A stretch of DNA of 7,487 nucleotides from RGIG1995 sp045645205 (GTDB taxonomy: Bacteria > Bacillota > Clostridia > Oscillospirales > CAG-272). Positions 1 to 5,687 of the stretch are shown here, in pieces; the first letter of the stretch is position 1, and each line of letters begins with the position of its first letter. The notes below the pieces were generated by a model. It worked only from the letters and a program-made list of their open reading frames with translations, did not search any database and had not been told where the DNA came from. The translations under genes and the position numbers were made by a program. The DNA is taken from positions 1-7,487 of the forward strand of contig JAZRIJ010000064.1 in assembly GCA_045645205.1 (NCBI GenBank), read 5' to 3'.

Positions 1-248
1 CACTGGGGAGATCTTGTAGAACCCTGTCTTGCACGACCTGAACCCTTCTGTCTCCAAGGCTTTCTGCCGCCGCCGGAAACTTCTGTGCGGGTAAGAGTTG
101 ACTGTGTGCCCTGTCTTTGATTCATAAGATATGCTCTGACAGCCGTATGGAGTGCAATCGCATTAACTTCTACACCAAAAACCGCTTCGTTAAGAGCGAT
201 CTCTCCAACTTCCTTGCCAGCCATATTAACAACTTTTACGTTTGGCAT
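1..248 (-). CDS. rplD: 50S ribosomal protein L4, N-terminal part (cut by window edge)
   Basis: Partial gene: 82 codons from its ATG run off the left edge. The protein begins MPNVKVVNMAGKEVGE and includes a GGGRKPWRQKGSGRARQGS stretch, the highly conserved loop of bacterial L4 that extends into the 23S rRNA near the exit tunnel. L4 is a large-subunit protein, and in E. coli it is also the autogenous repressor of the S10 operon. The start is set by a GGAGG-type ribosome binding site at about 256-260. It lies 18 bases after the rplC stop, in the usual S10-operon order rpsJ-rplC-rplD. Whether this L4 controls the leader upstream of rpsJ is inference; the C-terminal part cannot be judged here. Confidence 0.97.
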   Translation of the reverse strand, partial: MPNVKVVNMAGKEVGEIALNEAVFGVEVNAIALHTAVRAYLMNQRQGTQSTLTRTEVSGGGRKPWRQKGSGRARQGSTRSPQ

Positions 249-266
249 CTTATTTCCTCCTTCCGC

Positions 267-896
267 TTACGCTTTTACCGCATTGCGGATAAACACGATG
301 CCGCCTTTAGCACCGGGAACGGCACCTTTTACAGCAATAATGTTCTTTTCTGCATCAATTTTTGCAACAGCGAGGTTAAGAACCGTTACCTGTTCATTAC
401 CGTACTGTCCTGCCATGTGTTTGTTCTTGAAGATTCTCGCAGGGTCGATAACACCCATAGAGCCTGATTGACGGTGGATAGGACCTACACCGTGGGTCTT
501 CATAAGAGTGTGCTGATTCCATCTCTTGATAGCACCTGTATATCCATGACCCTTTGTAATACCGGTAATGTCGACCTTTTCACCTGCGGCAAAGATGTCT
601 GCGGTGACGGTATCGCCAAGCTTGTATCCGGAAATATCATCAAGTCTAAATTCCTTCAAGTGCTTCTTCATGGAAACGCCAGCCTTCTTCAAATGACCCG
701 CTTCGGCTTTGTTCAGCTTTCTTTCGGCTATATCCATAAAGCCGAGCTGAACTGCCTCATAACCATCTGTTTCGTTTGTTTTGATCTGCGAAACCACACA
801 AGGTCCCGCTTCGATTACGGTTACCGGAATAACGTTGCCGTTTTCATCGAAAATCTGTGTCATCCCAAGTTTCTTACCGATGATCGCCTTTTTCAT
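267..896 (-). CDS. rplC: 50S ribosomal protein L3
   Basis: The product is 209 residues, the normal size for bacterial L3, an early-assembly large-subunit protein that reaches towards the peptidyl-transferase centre. Seen in the sequence: N-terminal MKKAIIGKKLGMTQIFDENG, the central family signature around residues 109-126 (DITGITKGHGYTGAIKRW), the HGVGPIHRQSGSMG loop at 135-148, and the C-terminal GAVPGAKGG motif at 191-199. The signature reads TKGHGY where many L3 proteins have SKGKGF, a small divergence that I believe also occurs in related Clostridia. An AGGAGG ribosome binding site lies just upstream of the ATG. It is the second gene of the S10 operon, 86 bases after rpsJ, and that gap holds two small hairpins. 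Confidence 0.98.
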   Translation of the reverse strand: MKKAIIGKKLGMTQIFDENGNVIPVTVIEAGPCVVSQIKTNETDGYEAVQLGFMDIAERKLNKAEAGHLKKAGVSMKKHLKEFRLDDISGYKLGDTVTADIFAAGEKVDITGITKGHGYTGAIKRWNQHTLMKTHGVGPIHRQSGSMGVIDPARIFKNKHMAGQYGNEQVTVLNLAVAKIDAEKNIIAVKGAVPGAKGGIVFIRNAVKA

Positions 897-923
897 TTTC
901 TTTTTCCTCCTGTTAGGTTATTG

Positions 924-961
924 GTTGGAATTTCTCCAACATGACCAAGACCTTTCGGTCT
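924..961 (-). other. Two tandem small hairpins in the rpsJ-rplC gap
   Basis: Read on the minus strand, the 86-base gap between the rpsJ stop and the rplC start holds a 5-bp stem with a GAAA tetraloop (AGACC-GAAA-GGTCT, 961-948). It is followed by a 6-bp perfect stem (GTTGGA / TCCAAC, 940-924, loop GAAAT). No U-run follows either one, so they are not intrinsic terminators. They sit 28 or more bases before the rplC start and could stabilise or mark an mRNA processing point, or be a protein-binding site. The pairing is seen; the function is unknown. Confidence 0.45.
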
Positions 962-982
962 CATTTCAAAACCGTAATGTTA

Positions 983-1294
983 TTACAGTTTGATTTCAAT
1001 TTCAACACCGGCGGGAAGCTCAAGACTCGTGAAAGCCTTTACTGCTTCTTCTGACGGTTTGATTACGTCAATAAGACGCTTGTGAGTTCTCAATTCGAAC
1101 TGTTCGCGGCTGTCCTTGTACTTGTGAACAGCACGAAGGATCGTTACTACCTCTTTTTCGGTAGGAAGCGGAATAGGACCGGATACCTTAGCACCGTTTC
1201 TTTTCGCTGTCTCAACGATCTTCTCTGAAGCCTGATCGATCAATGTGTGATCATAGCTCTTAAGACGAATTCTGAGTTTCTCAATAACTGCCAT
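983..1294 (-). CDS. rpsJ: 30S ribosomal protein S10
   Basis: The product is 103 residues, full length for S10 (NusE), a small-subunit head protein that in bacteria also joins NusB in transcription antitermination. The family signature is visible as AKRNGAKVSGPIPLPT (residues 30-45), followed by HKYKDSREQFELRTHKRLID and the C-terminal LPAGVEIEIKL. The ATG has a strong AAAAGGAGG ribosome binding site about 8 bases upstream. It is the first gene of the S10 operon here, preceded by a long structured leader with a terminator hairpin, so its expression is probably set by attenuation. Confidence 0.98.
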   Translation of the reverse strand: MAVIEKLRIRLKSYDHTLIDQASEKIVETAKRNGAKVSGPIPLPTEKEVVTILRAVHKYKDSREQFELRTHKRLIDVIKPSEEAVKAFTSLELPAGVEIEIKL

Positions 1295-1550
1295 TTTGTT
1301 TTGCCTCCTTTTAAATAATACACTCCATTTAAAAGGGCTGAAATTGTTTTAACACTCTTCCGGGTGTTTCGTGCCGGACCTTACAAAAAACGGAATTTGC
1401 CTGCAACTCATGGCAAAATCCGGGTAACGTCCGCACTAAAAGTACGGGAAAGTGTTTAGCAATTTGCTGTCGCCCGGTTAAATATCGGACATACTCCACG
1501 AAAATTACCTGCATTCCTGCAGCAACCTCTCGCTTCAACGCATATCAAGC
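1295..1550 (-). promoter_or_regulatory. Structured 5' leader of the S10 operon (candidate ribosomal-protein-responsive attenuator)
   Basis: About 255 bases separate the predicted transcription start (near 1550) from the rpsJ ATG, with no credible gene. In transcript order I see: (1) a long hairpin, 1532-1499, with an apical CTGCA-GGAA-TGCAG stem and a lower helix containing G-U pairs; (2) ATGTCCG at 1492-1486, complementary to CGGACGT at 1433-1427; (3) CCGGG at 1477-1473, complementary to CCCGG at 1424-1420, which overlaps the 5' arm of the terminator; (4) a CCGTAC/GTGCGG hairpin within 1447-1431; (5) the terminator, 1422-1385; (6) a hairpin at 1368-1351 with another GGAA tetraloop. In E. coli, L4 binds an S10 leader and causes both attenuation and translational repression. 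The layout here suggests similar logic, but the ligand is inferred. Confidence 0.75.
1385..1422 (-). terminator. Intrinsic terminator (attenuator) inside the S10 leader
   Basis: On the minus strand CGGA-T-TTTGCC (1422-1412) pairs with GGCAAA-T-TCCG (1401-1391) around a 10-base loop. This gives 10 pairs with a single T-T mismatch, followed immediately by six T residues (1390-1385). That is a classic Rho-independent terminator, placed about 90 bases before the rpsJ start and about 130 bases after the predicted transcription start. Its location inside the leader of an essential operon means it must be bypassed by antitermination rather than end the transcript. Confidence 0.8.
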
Positions 1551-1556
1551 CTTGTA

Positions 1557-1585
1557 ATTATAGCACAATCTCCCCATAATTGCAA
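1557..1585 (-). promoter_or_regulatory. Sigma-A promoter of the S10 operon
   Basis: A -35 element TTGCAA (1585-1580) and a perfect -10 element TATAAT (1562-1557) are separated by exactly 17 bases on the minus strand. The DNA just upstream (about 1590-1620) is A/T-tract rich, which could act as an UP element as expected for a strong ribosomal-protein promoter. Initiation would fall near 1550. Confidence 0.85.
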
Positions 1586-1672
1586 TAGTTTTACAATATT
1601 TTGTATATCTCATTTGTAGAATTTTTTAGTATTTTTCACCTTTTTTATCAGCAATATGCACAAAAATTACAT

Positions 1673-2191
1673 TTAAAAGAAAATTCTGCATAAAAAAACC
1701 GAAAAAAACACGCAAAAAACCATAGTTATAAGCGAAACAGGAAGCGTTCCCCGTGTTTTTTTGACACCCACAGCCCCGAAATATACCGAAACAACGTACA
1801 AAAGAGTATCTGAAGAACCTGCAATAAGCGAAGTGCACCGTCCCGCAAAGCTGTCCGGCCCATATTTTTCAAAAATATCCGATATTAACGCCGTTGAGGC
1901 TCCTCCCGATAACGGTCTCACAAGTATAAGAGGTATTATCTCCGAGGGTATCCCTATTTTTCTCCCTAGCGGCGCAAGCCAGGACGCCAGCGCCTCTGAC
2001 GCTCCGCTTGCATTAAACATAGCTATTGCTGATAGCAAACCTACAAGGGTAGGCAACAACCTTATCGCTGTATTCATTCCTTCTTTTGCTCCCGCGGTAA
2101 ACTCAGAGAACAAATCTTTTTTTGATAAAACCAGTCCCAGTCCCATTAATGCCAAAACAAAGGGAACTATTATTTGAGATATTATTTCCAA
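1673..2191 (-). CDS. spmB: Spore maturation protein SpmB
   Basis: The product is 172 residues of hydrophobic integral membrane protein, close to the roughly 178 usual for SpmB. Family hallmarks: RPLSGGAS at residues 92-99 and GSSDTLLYVVSVYFGAVGV from residue 125, followed by KKTR. These belong to the nucleoside-recognition (Gate) domain, which SpmA and SpmB share with nucleoside-transporter-like proteins. Membrane segments are evident near residues 6-22, 45-60, 84-95, 127-143 and 150-170. In B. subtilis, spmA and spmB mutants make spores with poorly dehydrated cores; the transported substrate is unknown. The start is a TTG: the GGAGG at 2201-2205 is 9 bases from this TTG, whereas the nearby ATG at 2198 is out of frame and only 2 bases from the GGAGG. 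It follows spmA by 48 bases. No clear terminator is seen between it and the S10 promoter. Confidence 0.93.
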   Translation of the reverse strand: MEIISQIIVPFVLALMGLGLVLSKKDLFSEFTAGAKEGMNTAIRLLPTLVGLLSAIAMFNASGASEALASWLAPLGRKIGIPSEIIPLILVRPLSGGASTALISDIFEKYGPDSFAGRCTSLIAGSSDTLLYVVSVYFGAVGVKKTRGTLPVSLITMVFCVFFSVFLCRIFF

Positions 2192-2200
2192 GTTCCATTA

Positions 2201-2205
2201 CCTCC
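2201..2205 (-). promoter_or_regulatory. Ribosome binding site selecting the TTG start of spmB
   Basis: GGAGG on the minus strand, followed by the 9 bases TAATGGAAC and then TTG. The intervening ATG begins only 2 bases after the GGAGG and opens a different frame, so spacing and frame both favour the TTG codon at 2191. Confidence 0.75.
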
Positions 2206-2239
2206 AACAAATTCCCTTCCTATTTATTATATAACATTT

Positions 2240-2824
2240 TTAATTATCTTTTTTTATAAAACAAAATATTTTTACAAGCAAAACACCGACGCAGGCAGTA
2301 ACAAATGAACATATCCATACAGGTGCAATTATTTCAAAAGGATCAACGCTCCCCGATGTTTGCCTTAAAGCAATAAGCGTTGTCGGAAATATATCAACCG
2401 ATGCTGTGCCCAGAACAGTAAACATCACCATATCATTTGTTGCAATATTTTTATTTTTGTTATTCTCCTGCAGCTTTTCCATAGCATTAACAGCCAAAGG
2501 AGTTGCAGCATTGCCTATTCCAAAAATATTAGCACTGATACTCGCCGCAATTTCTCCAATTCCATTTTGTTTTATGTATGTATCGGGAAATAAAAACTTA
2601 AGCAAAGGCGACATAAGCTTTGCCATTTTTTTTATAATTCCCGCCGCTGTGGCAACACGCATTATACCGTTCCACAGACACATCATTCCAATAAGAGATA
2701 AGGTCAATGTTACCGCACTTGATGCTCCATCAATGATAGCACTCCCCATTCGAGACATATTTCCCGTAAAGCAACCAAACACAAATGACAGTACACATAT
2801 TACTCCGCAAATTTTTCCAATCAT
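2240..2824 (-). CDS. spmA: Spore maturation protein SpmA
   Basis: The product is 194 residues, matching the usual SpmA size of about 196. It is a multi-pass membrane protein of the Gate-domain family, partner of SpmB, needed for full dehydration of the spore core. Seen: IDGASSAVTLTLSLIGMMCLWNGIMRVA (residues 31-58) corresponds to the family segment with IGxMxLWxGxM, IFGIGNAATPLAVNAMEKLQ (100-119) is the core motif, and PTTLIALR lies at 147-154. Hydrophobic segments occur near 3-19, 37-55, 92-110 and 166-190. I start at the ATG at 2824, which has a GGAG (2838-2835) 10 bases upstream. A longer frame from a TTG at 2869 lacks a ribosome binding site and would add 15 residues not typical of the family. 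It is first in a two-gene spmA-spmB unit, divergent from the abrB-like gene. A sporulation-sigma promoter is likely but was not recognised. Confidence 0.93.
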   Translation of the reverse strand: MIGKICGVICVLSFVFGCFTGNMSRMGSAIIDGASSAVTLTLSLIGMMCLWNGIMRVATAAGIIKKMAKLMSPLLKFLFPDTYIKQNGIGEIAASISANIFGIGNAATPLAVNAMEKLQENNKNKNIATNDMVMFTVLGTASVDIFPTTLIALRQTSGSVDPFEIIAPVWICSFVTACVGVLLVKIFCFIKKDN

Positions 2825-2862
2825 ATTATAAAAACTCCATAAAATTCTTTTTGTGGAAAATC

Positions 2863-2891
2863 TTGACAAATTATAAATTTTGTGGTAGAAT
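2863..2891 (+). promoter_or_regulatory. Sigma-A promoter of the abrB-like gene
   Basis: A consensus -35 TTGACA (2863-2868), a 17-base A/T-rich spacer and -10 TAGAAT (2886-2891) precede the gene; initiation is expected near 2898. The -35 element is about 40 bases from the divergent spmA start, so a bound regulator or polymerase here could influence spmAB. That last point is inference. Confidence 0.87.
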
Positions 2892-2935
2892 ATTATCGAA
2901 AAGAAAATTTAATTATAAAAAAGGAGAATTTAACC

Positions 2936-3178
2936 ATGAAATCAACAGGAATTGTAAGAAAGATCGACTCACTCGGACGTTTTGTAATACCGATAGAGCT
3001 GCGCAATGTTATGGATATATCCACAAACGACTCTATCGAGATTTTCACAGACGAAGACAAGATCATTCTTAAAAAATACCAGCCTTCTTGCCTGTTCTGC
3101 GGTAATGCTGACAACATTACTTATTTTAAGGGCAAGCTTATTTGCCAAGACTGTCTTAATGAAATGAAAAATCAATAA
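2936..3178 (+). CDS. AbrB-family transition-state regulator with C-terminal CxxC/CxxC tail
   Basis: The product is 80 residues. Residues 1-50 match the swapped-hairpin DNA-binding domain of AbrB/SpoVT (MKSTGIVRKIDSLGRFVIPI, then ELR, ending KIILKKY). Of the four DNA-contact arginines of B. subtilis AbrB (R8, R15, R23, R24), the first three are kept, but position 24 is Asn. Residues 51-80 differ from Bacillus AbrB. They carry C52xxC55 and C70xxC73, 14 residues apart, a probable small zinc ribbon; I recall this architecture from clostridial AbrB-like proteins. It probably represses post-exponential genes and may bind its own promoter. The start at 2936 is fixed by AAGGAG (2921-2926) 9 bases upstream. 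An upstream in-frame GTG at 2882 overlaps the -10 element and is not the start. A hairpin terminator follows at 3267. Confidence 0.9.
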   Translation: MKSTGIVRKIDSLGRFVIPIELRNVMDISTNDSIEIFTDEDKIILKKYQPSCLFCGNADNITYFKGKLICQDCLNEMKNQ

Positions 3179-3266
3179 AACTATTCTATACATTTTATTC
3201 TTATTTTTTCGTTTTATTACTTTTAATGTTTTTAAAAAACAAAAAAATTTTTCAGTCTACATGTTG

Positions 3267-3295
3267 TGTCGTCGGATTTTTCCGACGACATTTTT
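3267..3295 (+). terminator. Intrinsic terminator after the abrB-like gene
   Basis: TGTCGTCGGA (3267-3276) pairs perfectly with TCCGACGACA (3281-3290) around a TTTT loop and is followed by TTTTT. It is a 10-bp GC-rich stem with a U-run on the plus strand, about 90 bases after the stop codon at 3178. The intervening 3179-3266 stretch is extremely A/T-rich with no gene. Confidence 0.9.
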
Positions 3296-3397
3296 CTATA
3301 TTTTTTACAACGCTTTATATTTCAAAAAAAACGCATAAATTCAAGCCTTTTCTACTTTTTAGACTCCACCGCAAAAGCAGCTGTAACATTAGACAAA

Positions 3398-3413
3398 ACA
3401 CAATATATAGATG
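3398..3413 (+). promoter_or_regulatory. NrdR box 1 (upstream)
   Basis: ACACAATATATAGATG agrees well with the NrdR box pattern acaCwAtATaTwGtgt. NrdR is the ATP/dATP-sensing zinc-ribbon repressor of ribonucleotide reductase operons. The site lies just upstream of the nrdD -35 element, and its start is exactly 31 bp, about three helical turns, from that of box 2, the usual paired geometry. Confidence 0.8.
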
Positions 3414-3424
3414 ATGCCCCCCTC

Positions 3425-3454
3425 TTGACTTCAATATGTAGTGTGTGTTATAAT
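3425..3454 (+). promoter_or_regulatory. Sigma-A promoter of nrdDG
   Basis: TTGACT (3425-3430), an 18-base spacer, and a perfect TATAAT (3449-3454) preceded by TG one base upstream (an extended -10). Initiation is expected near 3461, leaving a leader of about 48 bases. NrdR box 2 lies over the -35 element and spacer, so repressor binding would block polymerase. Confidence 0.85.
3429..3444 (+). promoter_or_regulatory. NrdR box 2 (overlapping the promoter)
   Basis: CTTCAATATGTAGTGT matches the NrdR box pattern acaCwAtATaTwGtgt in 12 of 16 positions by eye, including the CwATAT core and the GTGT end. It overlaps the end of the -35 element and most of the spacer of the nrdD promoter, and its partner starts 31 bp upstream. 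Confidence 0.8.
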
Positions 3455-3508
3455 ACATAAACTGGCAAAAAAGTATAAGAATAAATAATACCAATCAAGG
3501 AGAATTAA

Positions 3509-5686
3509 ATGAATATAATAAAAAGAAGCGGCGCCCAAGCAGTTTATGAGGGCGAAAAAATTAAAATTGCCATTTCCAAAGCAAACGAGACAGTTCCGGA
3601 AGACGAAAGGCTGTCAGAAAAAGCTATTGAAGAAATCGAGCTTTATGTTAGAACAGAGGGCGAAAAACTTTCCCGCGCATTAGAAGTTGAAGAAATACAA
3701 GATATGGTTGAAAGCGAGATAATGAAGCACGGTGCTTTTAATGTTGCAAGAAACTATATAAAGTATAGATATATACGTTCACTTGCAAGAAAAGCAAATA
3801 CCACTGACAAAAGAATTCTTTCGCTTATTGACTGCCAGAATGAGGAAGTAAAACAAGAAAACGCAAACAAGAACCCTGCAGTCAACAGCGTTCAGAGAGA
3901 CTATATGGCAGGCGAGGTAAGCCGTGATATTACCGACCGTATACTCCTCCCGCAAGACATTGTACAAGCGCACAAGGACGGTATTATCCACTTTCACGAC
4001 TCTGACTATTACGCGCAAAGAATGCACAACTGCGACCTTGTCAACCTTGAAGATATGCTCCAAAACGGCACAGTTATCAGTGGCACGAAAATTGAAAAAC
4101 CCCACAGCTTCTCCACTGCCTGCAATATCGCAACACAGATAATTGCCCAAGTCGCAAGCAATCAGTACGGCGGTCAAAGTATCAGTCTTACACATCTTGC
4201 TCCCTTTGTACAAATATCAAGAGAAAAAATTCGTAAAAGCGTGCTCGAAGAGAATAAGCTTATAGGTATTACCCCCACAGAAGATCAGATAAGCGCTATC
4301 ATCGAAAGACGTCTTATGGAAGAAATAAGCCGCGGCGTTCAGACTATACAGTATCAGGTAGTTACACTGATGACCACAAACGGACAAGCACCTTTTGTTA
4401 CCGTCTTTATGTATCTGAATGAAGCGAAAAACGAACAGGAAAAGAAGGACTTGGCTCTCATTATTGAGCAAGTACTGCTACAGAGATACCAGGGTGTTAA
4501 GAACGAAGACGGCGTTTGGGTAACACCCGCTTTCCCCAAACTTATTTATGTTCTTGAAGAAGACAACATCAGAGAAGGAACACCTTATTTTTATTTGACA
4601 AAGCTTGCAGCTAAATGTACGGCAAAAAGAATGGTGCCCGACTATATCTCGGAGAAGATAATGCTCCAAAATAAAATTGACAAAAACGGCAACGGCAACT
4701 GCTATACCTGTATGGGTTGCCGTAGCTTCCTTACACCTTTTATAGACGAAAACGGCAAGCCAAAATATTACGGGAGATTTAATCAGGGCGTTGTAACCGT
4801 AAACCTGGTCGATATCGGTCTTTCGGCTAAAGGTAATATGGACGAGTTCTGGAAGATCTTTGACGAAAGAATGGAGCTCTGCCACAAGGCTCTTCAGTGC
4901 AGACACGAAAGACTTACGGGAACGACCTCCGATGCTGCCCCCATACTTTGGCAGTACGGCGCTCTACTCCGTCTTAAGAAGGGCGAAAAAATAGACAAGT
5001 ATCTCCACGGCGGATACAGCACACTTTCTCTCGGTTATGCAGGTCTTTGGGAATGTGTTATGTCTCTTAATGGCAAAAAGCTTACCGAGCCTGAGGGCGA
5101 GGAATTGGGGCTCACTATTATGAGAAAGCTGAACGAATATACAGCAAAATGGAAGGCAGCCGAAAATATAGACTACTCCCTCTACGGCACGCCCCTTGAA
5201 AGTACAACTTATAAGTTTGCTAAATGTCTCCAGAGCAGATTTGGAATTGTTGAAGGCGTAACAGATAAAAACTATATTACAAACAGCTATCATATTCATG
5301 TAACCGAAGAGATAGATGCATTTACAAAGCTGAAAATCGAGTCGAAGTTCCAGCTTCTATCCCCCGGCGGCGCTATATCCTACGTTGAAGTTCCCAATAT
5401 GCAGAATAACCTTGACGCTGTTATTTCGGTCATGCAGTTTATTTATGATAATATTATGTATGCCGAGCTTAACACAAAGAGCGACTACTGCCAGGAAAGA
5501 GGATATGACGGTGAGATACTCATCGAAACAGACGAAAACAGCAAGCTTATCTGGAAATGCCCCAAATGCGGCAACACCGATCAGAACAAAATGAATGTTG
5601 CGAGAAGGACCTGCGGTTACATCGGTACACAGTACTGGAATCAGGGCAGAACACAAGAGATAAAAGAAAGAGTGTTGCACCTCTGA
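3509..5686 (+). CDS. nrdD: Anaerobic (class III) ribonucleoside-triphosphate reductase, catalytic subunit
   Basis: The product is 725 residues, normal for NrdD (E. coli 712). It reduces NTPs to dNTPs in the cytoplasm without oxygen, using a glycyl radical made by NrdG. Domains: an ATP-cone allosteric domain at about residues 1-90 (opening NIIKRSGAQAVYEGEKIKIA), then the ten-stranded radical barrel, with active-site candidates C175 (MHNC) and C404 (MGCRSFL), then the C-terminal glycyl-radical domain. The RTCGYIG motif places the radical at G703, aligned with E. coli G681. The zinc site has C684/C687 (CPKC), but the first pair reads C661-Q-E-R664, so one of the four usual cysteines is Arg. The C-terminus EIKERVLHL is typical. 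The start has AAGGAG 6 bases upstream. It is controlled by a promoter carrying two NrdR boxes and is followed one base later by nrdG. Confidence 0.98.
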   Translation: MNIIKRSGAQAVYEGEKIKIAISKANETVPEDERLSEKAIEEIELYVRTEGEKLSRALEVEEIQDMVESEIMKHGAFNVARNYIKYRYIRSLARKANTTDKRILSLIDCQNEEVKQENANKNPAVNSVQRDYMAGEVSRDITDRILLPQDIVQAHKDGIIHFHDSDYYAQRMHNCDLVNLEDMLQNGTVISGTKIEKPHSFSTACNIATQIIAQVASNQYGGQSISLTHLAPFVQISREKIRKSVLEENKLIGITPTEDQISAIIERRLMEEISRGVQTIQYQVVTLMTTNGQAPFVTVFMYLNEAKNEQEKKDLALIIEQVLLQRYQGVKNEDGVWVTPAFPKLIYVLEEDNIREGTPYFYLTKLAAKCTAKRMVPDYISEKIMLQNKIDKNGNGNCYTCMGCRSFLTPFIDENGKPKYYGRFNQGVVTVNLVDIGLSAKGNMDEFWKIFDERMELCHKALQCRHERLTGTTSDAAPILWQYGALLRLKKGEKIDKYLHGGYSTLSLGYAGLWECVMSLNGKKLTEPEGEELGLTIMRKLNEYTAKWKAAENIDYSLYGTPLESTTYKFAKCLQSRFGIVEGVTDKNYITNSYHIHVTEEIDAFTKLKIESKFQLLSPGGAISYVEVPNMQNNLDAVISVMQFIYDNIMYAELNTKSDYCQERGYDGEILIETDENSKLIWKCPKCGNTDQNKMNVARRTCGYIGTQYWNQGRTQEIKERVLHL

Positions 5687-5687
5687 T

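Noticed and set aside
117..944. Open frames on the plus strand opposite rplC and rplD
   Set aside because: They are antisense shadows of conserved ribosomal protein genes, without ribosome binding sites or recognisable motifs.
1329..1538. Open frame of 69 codons on the minus strand across the S10 leader
   Set aside because: It starts at a TTG with no ribosome binding site, runs through the attenuator hairpin and resembles no protein family I know; the region is better explained as structured leader RNA.
2825..2869. Extended N-terminus of SpmA from a TTG at 2869
   Set aside because: There is no ribosome binding site, and it overlaps the -35 of the divergent promoter; the ATG at 2824 has GGAG at good spacing and gives the family length.
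2882..2935. GTG start adding 18 residues to the abrB-like protein
   Set aside because: It lies ahead of the -10 element and the predicted transcription start; AAGGAG directs the ATG at 2936, and MKSTGIVRK is the known family N-terminus.
3779..5680. Several open frames of 60-144 codons on the minus strand inside nrdD
   Set aside because: They overlap the intact, well-conserved nrdD coding frame and have no independent support.
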